From positions 1 through 64,000 of the forward strand of contig DCWA01000006.1 in the NCBI GenBank assembly GCA_002327445.1: a DNA stretch of 64,000 nt, in the 5' to 3' direction. Below are positions 34,957 to 43,025 of this stretch, one piece after another (positions within the stretch are counted from its first letter, which is position 1; each line of letters opens with the position of its first letter). Under the pieces are notes generated by a model that did no database searches, was not told the DNA's origin, and worked only from the letters and a program-made list of their open reading frames with translations. The position numbers and the translations under genes are program-made. This DNA is from Desulfobacteraceae bacterium UBA2174 (lineage in GTDB: Bacteria; Desulfobacterota; Desulfobacteria; Desulfobacterales; UBA2174).

Positions 34957-35229
34957 ATGAACAAACAGGAACTGATTGTCGAAGTCGAAAAGGCGATAGC
35001 CGACCGCAAAGCGGCCCGTACCGCGGTGGAAAGTCTGTTACAGCGCATCGAACAGGCGCTGCAGAAAGGGGATGCGGTCACGTTGACCGGTTTCGGCGCC
35101 TTCAAGGTGATCGAGCGCCGGGCCCGCACCGGCAGAAACCCGAAAACCGGTGCGCCTCTGCCCATCCCGGCCCGCCGCTCGGTGACTTTCACGCCGGGAA
35201 AAACTCTGCGCGAGGCCGTTGTCGACTGA
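34957..35229 (+). CDS. HU-family DNA-binding protein
   Basis: This is a 90-residue nucleoid protein. The N-terminal helices (MNKQELIVEVEKAIADRKAARTAVESLL) are followed by the arm consensus TLTGFGAFKVIERRARTGRNPKTG and the C-terminal RRSVTFTPGKTLREAV. AAAGGAG lies upstream. A small hairpin (CCGCCC/GGGCGG, 34918-34933) sits in its leader. It is a second HU-like gene besides that at 57458; which is the housekeeping copy cannot be told. Confidence 0.92.
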   Translation: MNKQELIVEVEKAIADRKAARTAVESLLQRIEQALQKGDAVTLTGFGAFKVIERRARTGRNPKTGAPLPIPARRSVTFTPGKTLREAVVD

Positions 35230-35419
35230 GACTTTCCCGCCATTGTTCTTCATGTCATCAAGGGGTGGGGATTGGGATCTGCAAGCGTCTGGGAAAAAAC
35301 ACCCGGGGAGCGGTTTCCCGCCGCGAACGACCGGGACCGGTTACGACGGTTGGTCAGGCGGAAAGCTGTTCTGCCGGAAGGTCCGCGCATGCCAGGCGTT
35401 TTTCACCGGGGAGTCGGGT

Positions 35420-35448
35420 TTGACAGGCGTCCGGCGCCGATGTACATG
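35420..35448 (+). promoter_or_regulatory. Possible promoter upstream of the His-rich protein gene
   Basis: TTGACA at 35420-35425, 17-base spacer, TACATG at 35443-35448. The -10 match is poor. The extended TTGACAGGCG is shared with 23850 and 56975. The rest of the 35230-35532 spacer shows nothing else that I can support. Confidence 0.35.
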
Positions 35449-35532
35449 AAAAACGACACCGCATCCAATGCCTGATCCGCTTGCGAAAACCGGCTGGACG
35501 CCAGACCGGGTTTGGCCTCAAGGAGGACAGCA

Positions 35533-35805
35533 ATGCACGACTCCCACGACTACTTGCATGGGCACGATCACCACCATCACGATGCGCCGACGGACTTGCC
35601 CTTCGCCGCCAAACTGACCAAACGGCTCGAAAACTGGCATCGGCACAACGAAGACCATCTCGGCGACTATGTGCAATGGGTGGAAGAGGCCGCCGATCAA
35701 GGGTATCCGCAGGTGGCGGCCCATCTTCGGGAAGTGGTCGAGATGACCCGGCAGATCAGCGATCGGATTGCCAAGGCCCTCGCGGCGGCCCAGGCGAAAA
35801 AGTAA
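35533..35805 (+). CDS. Histidine-rich small metal-binding protein
   Basis: This 90-residue cytoplasmic protein begins MHDSHDYLHGHDHHHHD, with seven histidines in the first sixteen residues, followed by an amphipathic helical domain (LTKRLENWHRHNEDHLGDY, then AAHLREVVEMTRQISDRI). The AAGGAGG ribosome-binding site is strong. I infer binding of nickel, cobalt or zinc. Its position, 617 bases upstream of the hydrogenase maturation protease/HdrA operon on the same strand, makes a nickel-buffering role for [NiFeSe] hydrogenase attractive but unproven. Confidence 0.75.
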   Translation: MHDSHDYLHGHDHHHHDAPTDLPFAAKLTKRLENWHRHNEDHLGDYVQWVEEAADQGYPQVAAHLREVVEMTRQISDRIAKALAAAQAKK

Positions 35806-36333
35806 AGCGATCGCAGCCCTGATGAATTTTCCGCGATAGGCGATTTCCGCGACCCACACCAGCGTGGCCCCCTCCTTTTGCACAATGAACCGGATGTGGC
35901 GGGACGACGGCATCGGCGTCTCCCGGACCCCGGTTTCCATCAAGGTGATCCCCCGGCGAGTTTTTCCATGGTCAACCGCCTCCGCCGGGGAAGCCCCCTC
36001 CTCATATCGGTGATTTCCGGTTCGCACCTATCTGAGGATTTCAACCCGGCCGCGATGTCCAGGATCCGGTGGCCGGTCATTGTTGCTCCTTCGGCCGCCC
36101 GCGACCCGTGGGCAGTTTCCCTGACATCCGCCGCCCGCGGCAGTAGTCATCCGCCCAAGCGTAAAATTTCCCCATTCGCCGCCAAAGGGGAGGGCGGATT
36201 GCCGGCGCAGTCCACTGGCAACCCGGTGGCCGCCGAAAATGGTGGGTCGGGCGATTCCAAGAGAAAGTGGAACGGATGAGCCAAAATTTCTGTTGCCATC
36301 GATGGGGAAATTAGTTATGCAGAAATAAAAGTT
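35806..36333. other. Non-coding spacer upstream of the Hdr/hydrogenase operon
   Basis: No convincing gene lies here. GC content falls from about 36270 towards the operon start, where the promoter should be. A minus-strand frame in 35820-36027 resembles protein weakly but lacks a plausible start and family. Confidence 0.4.
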
Positions 36334-36369
36334 TGCAATATTGGCATAAGGGTTGATGCAAATATTGCA
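36334..36369 (+). promoter_or_regulatory. Perfect 9-bp inverted repeat in the AT-rich leader of the Hdr/hydrogenase operon
   Basis: TGCAATATT at 36334-36342 and AATATTGCA at 36361-36369 flank 18 bases. A partial -24/-12-like string (TTGGCATAAGGGTTGAT) lies between the arms, but its -12 GC is GA. Direct TTGCACAA repeats follow at 36365 and 36375. The start codon is 53 bases further on. A regulator binding site is likely. Confidence 0.5.
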
Positions 36370-36421
36370 CAAGATTGCACAAATTTTTTCCATCACAACC
36401 CAAGATCGTGGGGTGCGGATC

Positions 36422-37210
36422 ATGCTCAAACGCATTTACGAAAAGCCCCGGTTGGTGTTTGGCTGCGGCAACCCCTTGTTCGGAGACGATGGATTCGGCG
36501 CCGAGGTGATCCGGCTGCTCGAAACCGAGTACCACCTCCCGAACGACGTGGCCTGCCTGGATGTGGGCACTGCGGTGCGCGACATCCTTTTCGACATGCT
36601 CCTGTCGGGCAAGTATCCCCGACAAATCATCATTGTCGATGCCATGGCCTTCAAGGAGGCGGCGCCTGGCGAAATTTGCGAGATCGGCCTCGACGACATT
36701 CAGCCGGCCAAGATCGTCGACTATTCGCTGCACCAGTTTCCCACCACCAACATGCTCAAGGAGCTGCGGCAACACACCGATATCGACGTCCGCATCCTGG
36801 TGGTCAACCCCGCGGTGATTCTTCCCGAGGTGCATCCCGGCCTTTCGGAGCCGGTGCAGGCCGCGGTGCGGCCCATGTGCGAGCGGATACTGGGTCTGCT
36901 GGCGCCGGTTTCCCAGGGCAGCCCGGGAGGCGATGCCGGAGGCCGCAGCCTCGTTTTCCGGGTCGGTGCCCTCGCCGCCCACCTCGGGGTGCACCGCAAC
37001 ACCGTGACCAACTGGATCAAGACCGGCAAGCTGAACGCCCGGCCCACCATCGGCAAGAAATACCTTGTCGAGGAAACGGAGCTTGAGCGGTTTGCCCGGG
37101 ACGCGGGCATCGAACAAGCCGCCTGGCGGACCGCGATGGATGCCGGGACCCGTCATTCGCTGGTTCCCGGCGCTTTCCTTTCCACTCCTTCTGACCAGAA
37201 AGAGGTTCCC
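36422..37210 (+). CDS. Hydrogenase maturation protease with C-terminal excisionase-like HTH, open in frame into hdrA
   Basis: Residues 1-160 are an HycI/HyaD-type endopeptidase that trims the C-terminus of [NiFe] hydrogenase large subunits. GCGNPLFGDDGFGAEVIRLL carries the first metal-binding acid and VDAMAFKEAAPGEI the second; the LHQFPTTNML block supplies the usual histidine. Residues ~180-240 form a MerR/excisionase-like helix-turn-helix (RVGALAAHLGVHRNTVTNWI, then GKKYLVEETELERF). There is no stop codon before the HdrA ATG at 37211, so the frame continues into HdrA. A ribosome-binding site-like AAAGAGG precedes that ATG. Either a true 1282-residue fusion or an internal restart is possible. 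The substrate is surely the large subunit at the operon end. Confidence 0.88.
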
Positions 37211-40200
37211 ATGTCCCAATCCTCCATCGGAGCGGTAATGGTCGTCGGCGGCGGCATCGCCGGCATCCAGGCGACCCTCGACCTGGCCGAGTCCGGCTTC
37301 TTCGTCCACATGGTGGAAAAGAGCGCCGGCATCGGCGGGGTCATGGCGCAGTTGGACAAGACCTACCCCACCAACGACTGCGCCATGTGAATCATCTCCC
37401 CGAAACTGGTCGAGGTCGGCCGGCATCTCAACGTGAACCTGCTCACCCTTTCCGAAGTCGTCGGTGTTTCGGGCCGGGAGGGCAACTTCACCGTCACCGT
37501 CAAGCAGCATCCCCGTTACATCGACATGGACAAGTGCATCGCCTGCGGGCTGTGCGCGGAAAAATGCCCCAAGAAGGTCGAAGACGAATTCAACATGGGG
37601 CTCAACAAGCGCAAGGCGGTCTACATCAAGTACGGCCAGTCCGTGCCGCTCAAATACGCCATCGATCCGGCCCACTGCATCTACTTGACCCGGGGCAAGT
37701 GCCGGGCCTGCGAGAAGTTCTGCCCCACCGGGGCCATCAACTTCGACGATAAGGAAAAGATCGTCACCCTCCAGGTGGGGGCGGTGATCCTGGCCCCCGG
37801 CTACAAGCCCTTCGATCCGTCGCCCTACGATTTCTACGGGTACAAAAAGATCGGCGATGTTGTCACCAGCCTGGAGTACGAGCGGCTGCTGTCGGCCAGC
37901 GGGCCGTGCATGGGACATCTCAAGCGCCCCTCGGACAACCGCGAGCCGCGCCGCATCGCCTGGATCCAGTGCGTCGGCTCCCGCAGTACCAACCGCTGCA
38001 CCAACGCCTACTGCTCCAGCGTTTGCTGCATGTACGCCATCAAGCAGGCGCTGGTGACCGCCGAACACCTCACCGGCGACGGGTTGCAGCAGAGCATCTT
38101 CTACATGGACATCCGCAGCCCGGGAAAGGAGTTCGAACGCTTCTACGAGGACGCCCGGGCCAAGGGGGTCAACTTCGTGCGCGCCAGGCCGCATTCCATC
38201 GATCCGGGGCCTGACGGCCACGGCGTGCGCCTGCGCTACACCACCGAAGCCGGCGAGACGCTGGTGGAAGACTTCGACATGACGGTTCTGTCTGTCGGGC
38301 TGGAGGCCCCGGCCGACGCGCGCCAGATCGCCGACACCTTCGGCATCACCCTCGATGAATTCGGATTTGCCAGGACCGAGGCCTTTGCGCCGGTGAGCAG
38401 CACCCGGCCGGGGGTCTTTGTCACCGGCGCCTTCCAGGGCCCCAAGGCGATTCCGCGATCGGTGGCCGAGGCCTCCACGGCGGCGGCCGAGGCGGCCCAC
38501 CTGCTCATCGACGCCCGCGGCACCCTCACCCATGAAAAAACCTATCCGGCCGAAAGGGACGTCTCCGGCGAAGCGGCGCGCATCGGCGTTTTCGTCTGCT
38601 CCTGCGGCATCAACATCGCCGGGGTGGTGGATGTGAAGGCGGTGGCCGCCTATGCGGCCACCTTGCCCAACGTGGTCTTCGTGGACAACAATCTGTTTAC
38701 CTGCTCGGCCGACACCCAGGTTCTGATCGCCAAGAAGATCGCCGAGCATGGGCTCAACCGCATCGTAGTGGCCGCCTGCACCCCGCGGACCCACGAGCCG
38801 CTGTTTCAGGAAACGCTCAAGGAGACCGGCCTCAACGCCTATCTGATCGAGATGGCCAACATCCGCAACCAGAACGCCTGGGTTCATCAGAAGATGCCCG
38901 AGCGGGCCACGGAAAAGGCCAAGGACCAGGTGCGCATGGCCGTGGCCAAGGCCTCGCGCATGGCCCCGCTGGACCGCCTGCGGGTCGCCGTCAACCAGAA
39001 GGCCCTGGTGATCGGCGGCGGCGTGGCCGGCATGACCGCGGCCCTGACCCTGGCCGATCAGAAGATCCCCGTCGTGCTGCTGGAAAGCTCCGGTCGTCTC
39101 GGCGGCAACGCCTGGCGCCTGACGGATACCGACACCGGCGTGCCGATCCGTCCGATGCTCGAAGATCTGATCGGCCAGGTGGAAGGCCATCCGGAGATCC
39201 GGGTGATGAAAAACGCCCGGCTCAAGACGGCGGTGGGCTCGGTGGGCAACTTCGTCAGCCAGATCGAGGTAGACGGGCAGACCCTGGCCGTCACCTACGG
39301 GGCCGCCGTGGTGGCCGTCGGGGCCCGGGAGGCGGTGCCGGAGGAATACAGCTACGGCGAAAGCGACCGGGTCATGACCCACCTGGAGTTTGACGCCTTC
39401 GCCGATGGCCACGGCGTGGAAATCAAACAGGCTTCCAGCGTGGTCTTCATCCAGTGCGTCGGCTCCCGGGAGCCCAAGCGGCCCTATTGCAGCCGGGTCT
39501 GCTGCACCCACACGATGAAAAGCGCCATCCGCCTCAAGACCCTCAATCCGGACGTGCAGATTTATGTTCTATACCGCGACATCCGCACCTACGGCAAACG
39601 CGAGGTCCTCTATCAGAAGGCCCGCGAGCTGGGGGTGATCTTCATCCGCTACGAGGTGGAAAGCAAACCGTCCGTCCGGCCGGAAGCCTCGGGACTGACG
39701 GTGTCCGTCTTCGATCCGATTTTGCAGCGCCCCCTGGAACTGTCCGCCGACTACCTGGTGCTGGCGGCGGCGGTGGAGCCCAATGACGACCGTCAGTTGG
39801 TGGAGCTGTATAAGTGCGGCCAGAACGAGGACGGTTTTCTCAACGAGGCCCATCCCAAGCTGCGCCCGGTGGACATGTCGGTGGACGGGCTCTTTGTGGC
39901 CGGCCTGTGCAACTACCCCAAGCCGGTGGATGAAAGCATCGCCCAGGCCAAGGCGGCCGCGGCTCGCGCCGCGGTGCTGCTGGCCCGCCATGAGATGCAT
40001 CTGGATGCCATCAAGAGTTTTGTCACGGCAGATTGCGACGGGTGCGCCCTGTGCGTGGATGTCTGCCCGTACCGGGCGATTTCCCTGGAAGAGTTCCAGG
40101 ACGCCGATGGCCATCCGCGCAAGCGCATCAAAACAGATCCGGCCCTGTGCAAGGGGTGCGGGCTGTGCATGGCCACCTGCCCCAAGGGGGGTGTCCTGGT

Positions 40201-40270
40201 GCACGGATTCACGCTGGAGCAGATCGGCGCCCAGGTGGAAGCGGCGTTGAAAGTGCCTAAAGTGAGCTAA
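37211..40270 (+). CDS. hdrA: HdrA, double-module selenoprotein (UGA at 37388 = Sec60)
   Basis: This is the flavin-bifurcating subunit of heterodisulfide reductase-type complexes, 1019 residues if UGA 37388-37390 is read as selenocysteine. The UGA replaces the conserved cysteine in TNDC-A-M-C-I-L-S/A-P-K: here TNDCAM-U-IISPKLVEVGRH. FAD motif VVGGGIAGIQATLDL is at 11-25. [4Fe-4S] sites CIACGLCAEKCP (~110) and CRACEKFCP (~165) follow. A second HdrA module starts at CSCGINIAG (~462), with FAD motif VIGGGVAGMTAAL (~600). Both modules carry QCVGSR...CSxVCC. C-terminal ferredoxin motifs are CDGCALCVDVCP (~942) and CKGCGLCMATCP (~980). The frame is uninterrupted on both sides of the single UGA. Confidence 0.95.
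37391..37423 (+). promoter_or_regulatory. Candidate bacterial SECIS element of hdrA
   Basis: Starting 16 bases past the UGA, CUGGUC (37406-37411) can pair with GGCCGG (37418-37423) through six pairs including two G-U. The loop is GAGGUC and carries the GG that bacterial SELB prefers. An alternative stem (CCGA/UCGG, 37400-37419) overlaps it. This is the weakest of the three candidates. Confidence 0.55.
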
Positions 40271-40373
40271 AGTGAGCTAAAGTTAAGGAATTCTGGCAGT
40301 TTTATAAAAACCACCGGAGCGCAGCGACACCACAACTTTAGGCACTTTAGGCACTCGTCACTTTAGGCACTTT
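40250..40373. repeat. Inverted oligomer repeats between hdrA and mvhD
   Basis: AAAGTGCCTAAAGT at 40250-40263 (overlapping the last codons of hdrA) has perfect reverse complements ACTTTAGGCACTTT at 40335-40348 and 40360-40373. Nine-base units ACTTTAGGC recur through 40390. A 14-bp hairpin could form in two registers in the intercistronic RNA. Confidence 0.75.
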
Positions 40374-40433
40374 AGGCACTTATAACTTTAGTCACTTAAG
40401 ATATTTTTCCCATATTCAGAAAGGAGTCGGATC

Positions 40434-40874
40434 ATGGCCGACAACTTCGAACCTGCGATCATCGGTTTTCTGTGCAACTGGTGCGCCTATGCCGGCGGCG
40501 ACTTGGCCGGCGTCTCCCGGTTGCAGTACCCGCCCAACATGCGCGCCGTCCGGGTGATGTGCTCGGGGATGGTCCATCCGGACCTGGTGGTGGGTGCCTT
40601 GCGCAAGGGGGCCGACGGCGTCATCGTCATGGGCTGACACCTCGGTGAATGCCATTACCTGGACGGTAATGTCAAAGCTCTGGGCCGCGCCGCAGCCATC
40701 CGCATCGTTCTGGAGGATCTGGGGATCGATCCGGAGCGTTTCGCCATCGAGTGGGTCTCGTCCGCCGAAGCCCCGCGGTTTGCCGAGGTGGTGACGCGCT
40801 TCACCGAAAAGATCCGGTCTCTGGGCCCCAACCGCGCCGCGGCGCCGGAAGCGGCGGCCGAAGCCGCCGCCTGA
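40434..40874 (+). CDS. mvhD: MvhD/FrhD-type iron-sulfur subunit, selenoprotein (UGA at 40635 = Sec68)
   Basis: This is the small [2Fe-2S] protein that passes electrons from hydrogenase to HdrA, 146 residues with UGA 40635-40637 read as selenocysteine. The N-terminal part has FLCNWCAYAGGD and VRVMCSGM. The family motif G-C-H-x-G-x-C-H-Y appears as G-U-HLGECHY, so Sec replaces a conserved cysteine. The segment after UGA (LGRAAAIRIVLEDLGIDPERFAIEWVSSAEAPRFAEVV) is standard MvhD. AAGGAGTCGG precedes the ATG. An excellent SECIS hairpin follows the UGA. Read as a stop, the protein would lose half its length. Confidence 0.95.
40638..40671 (+). promoter_or_regulatory. Bacterial SECIS element of mvhD
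   Basis: CAUUACC (40653-40659) and GGUAAUG (40665-40671) form a perfect 7-bp stem with loop UGGAC (40660-40664). The inner six-pair stem begins 17 bases past the UGA, the same geometry as in the hydrogenase large subunit gene. Confidence 0.88.
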
Positions 40875-40896
40875 CCGGTGTGAAAAGGAGAAGATC

Positions 40897-42015
40897 ATGA
40901 AAACCTTTTTCGACCTGATCCAGGAAGTCCAGAAACCCGGCCTCTGCCATCGCTGCGGCGGTTGCGTGACCTTCTGCACGGCCGTCAACTACGGCGCCCT
41001 GGAACTCGACGACGACGGAAAGCCGCGCTACGGTGACATCGAAAAATGCATCGAATGCGGCCTGTGCTACGCCATCTGCCCGGAGATCGACGAACTGGAG
41101 GAGGAAACGCGCCGGCGGGCCGCCTGGAGCGCGCCCATGGGCCGGATCATCGAGACCAGCGTGGCCCGGGCCAGCGATGCCGCGGTGCGGCAGCACGCCA
41201 CCGACGGCGGGGTCGTCACCGCCATCCTTTTGCACCTCTTCGACCGGGGGCGCATCGACGGGGCCATCGTGGCCAAGCAGGTGGGCCCGTTTCAACGTCG
41301 CCCGTTTCTGGCCACCACCCGCGACGAGATTCTCGAATCGGCCGGCTTTTTCTTCGATACCTCCCACGGGATGAAAAGCTTCAGCGACCAGTACATGACC
41401 TATTCCTCCATCGAAGAGTTCGATCCCATGGTCAAAAAGGGATTGCATCGCGTGGCGCTGGTGGGCACACCCTGCCAGATCAAGTCGGTGCGGCGTATGC
41501 AGACCATGGGGCTGGTGCCCTCGGATGCGATCCATTTCTGTTTCGGCCTGTTTTGCTCGGGCAACTTCGTTTTCGGGGAAAAGGAGCGGGCCGATCTGGC
41601 CGCGGCCCACGGGTTCGACTGGAACCAGGTGCGCAAGATCAACATCAAGGAAGCGTTGATGCTGCACATGAAGACTGGAGAAGTGAAGACGATTCCGCTG
41701 GAAGATCTGGCATCGATTCGCCGATATGCCTGCCGTTTCTGCCCGGACTACGCGGCCGAATTCGCCGACATCTCCTTCGGCGGCATCGGGGCCAAGGAGG
41801 GATGGACCACGGCCATCACCCGCACGCCCGTCGGCCGGGCGGTGTTTTCCGACGCCCGCACGGCAGGGGCGCTGGAGTGTTTCCGCTACCAGGACGATCC
41901 CCGCTACGCCAGCACCGCCCTGGAAAAGGTGCAGGAATGGTCCCGGCGCAAGAAGGAAAGCGCCGCGGAATTTCGCAAGGAGCTGGGCGCCCGATCCGTT
42001 CGGGTCAAGGCGTAA
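40897..42015 (+). CDS. FrhB/FdhB-like iron-sulfur flavoprotein (coenzyme F420 hydrogenase beta family)
   Basis: This 372-residue protein has two N-terminal [4Fe-4S] motifs (CHRCGGCVTFC near 17 and CIECGLCYAICPE near 49), followed by the FrhB family core: SDAAVRQHATDGGVVTAILLHL, VALVGTPCQIKSVRRM, FCFGLFCSGNF and RRYACRFCPDYAAEFADISFGGIGAKEGWT. Members use FAD and may handle F420, NAD(P) or ferredoxin. It sits inside the operon, 22 bases after mvhD, so it is probably a subunit or electron-exit module of the same complex. GAAAAGGAG precedes the ATG. Confidence 0.9.
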   Translation: MKTFFDLIQEVQKPGLCHRCGGCVTFCTAVNYGALELDDDGKPRYGDIEKCIECGLCYAICPEIDELEEETRRRAAWSAPMGRIIETSVARASDAAVRQHATDGGVVTAILLHLFDRGRIDGAIVAKQVGPFQRRPFLATTRDEILESAGFFFDTSHGMKSFSDQYMTYSSIEEFDPMVKKGLHRVALVGTPCQIKSVRRMQTMGLVPSDAIHFCFGLFCSGNFVFGEKERADLAAAHGFDWNQVRKINIKEALMLHMKTGEVKTIPLEDLASIRRYACRFCPDYAAEFADISFGGIGAKEGWTTAITRTPVGRAVFSDARTAGALECFRYQDDPRYASTALEKVQEWSRRKKESAAEFRKELGARSVRVKA

Positions 42016-42080
42016 GGCCCGGTCTGCAACCGGATCGGCGGGCCGGCGCCTCGGCCCCCGATCGTCAGGAGGGATGGAAG

Positions 42081-43022
42081 ATGACGGTAAAAGTGGCAAG
42101 CGAATGGCTCAACTCCTGTTCGGGATGCGAGATCGCCATCATAGACCTGGGAGAACGCTTGCTGGACGTGCTCAAGGTGGCCGATTTCGTCCATCTGCCG
42201 GCGCTGATGGACCACAAGTACTTCGGCCAGCTCGGCGACGGCCGCCATATGGAAATCCCCGAGGCCGACGTGGGGCTGATCAGCGGGGCGATCCGCAACA
42301 CCGAACACCTGGAAGTCGCCCTGGAGATGCGCCGGCGCTGCAAGACGATCATCGCCCTGGGCACCTGCGCCACCCATGGCGGGATCCCGGCCCTGTCCAA
42401 CTCTTATACGCCGGAAGAGATTCTCCACCGGTACTACACCACCGAAAGCACCGACGCGCCGGAGCGCCGCCCCGACCCGACCATCGTGCCGCCGCTGCTC
42501 GACCGCTGCTACGCCCTGGACGAGAAGATCGCGGTGGACATCTACCTGCCCGGCTGCCCCCCGCATCCGGACCACATCTTCGGGGCCCTGACGGCCCTGG
42601 TGGAAGGCCGGCCGCCGGTGCTGCCGGGAAAAAGCGTCTGTGACGTTTGCCCGACGCGGCGCGAGGGCAAGGGGCAGCTCCAGAAGCTGCGGCGGTTTCT
42701 CGAAGCGCCGGTGTACGCCGAGCCCGGCGCGCCGTTGGACGAAATGCGCTGTCTGCTCGAACAGGGATTTCTCTGCATGGGACCGGTCACCCGCGCCGGT
42801 TGCGGCGGGCTCGACGGTCCGCCGCGGTGCATCGCGGCCCGGGTCCCCTGCCGGGGCTGCTACGGGCCGGTGCGCCAGGACGGCAACCCGCGTCTGGACA
42901 TGCTCAACGCCCTGGCTTCCAACGGAATCGACATCCAAAGCCTGCCCGAGAGCATTTCGATGCTGCGTTTTGCCGGAGCGCACGGGCTGCTGCGTCCGGC
43001 AGGAAAAAGAAAGGAGTCGTAA
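42081..43022 (+). CDS. mvhG: [NiFe(Se)] hydrogenase small subunit, MvhG type
   Basis: This is a 313-residue cytoplasmic (no Tat signal) group 3-type small subunit carrying three iron-sulfur clusters. The proximal site motif is LNSCSGCEIAIID, with GTCATHGG and YLPGCPPHPD completing it. Further cysteine motifs (CDVCPTRREGKG, CLLEQGFLCMGPVTRAGCGG, CIAARVPCRGCYGP) bind the medial and distal clusters. A strong GGAGG ribosome-binding site is present. The large subunit gene starts 3 bases after its stop. Confidence 0.95.
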   Translation: MTVKVASEWLNSCSGCEIAIIDLGERLLDVLKVADFVHLPALMDHKYFGQLGDGRHMEIPEADVGLISGAIRNTEHLEVALEMRRRCKTIIALGTCATHGGIPALSNSYTPEEILHRYYTTESTDAPERRPDPTIVPPLLDRCYALDEKIAVDIYLPGCPPHPDHIFGALTALVEGRPPVLPGKSVCDVCPTRREGKGQLQKLRRFLEAPVYAEPGAPLDEMRCLLEQGFLCMGPVTRAGCGGLDGPPRCIAARVPCRGCYGPVRQDGNPRLDMLNALASNGIDIQSLPESISMLRFAGAHGLLRPAGKRKES

Positions 43023-43025
43023 ACC

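Noticed and set aside
35230..35532. Possible cobalamin or nickel/cobalt riboswitch before the His-rich gene
   Set aside because: I could not place the conserved core elements; only a weak promoter remains.
35806..36027. Minus-strand frame with protein-like texture near the His-rich gene
   Set aside because: It runs on into the antisense of the His-rich gene, has no plausible start, and I could match no family.
36341..36357. Sigma-54 promoter for the Hdr/hydrogenase operon
   Set aside because: The invariant GC of the -12 element is GA, so it fails the consensus, unlike the perfect site at 34109.
37388..37390. UGA in hdrA (and likewise at 40635 and 44373) as a nonsense mutation or sequencing error making pseudogenes
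   Set aside because: All three replace conserved cysteines in known Sec positions, lie in one operon, keep perfect frame on both sides and are followed by SECIS-like hairpins.
36311..39511. Very long minus-strand open frame opposite hdrA (also long antisense frames opposite ppdK, the ybhF region, and the DHH-CBS fusion)
   Set aside because: These are codon-bias shadows of GC-rich genes; their translations show no family motifs and the plus- or opposite-strand genes explain the DNA.
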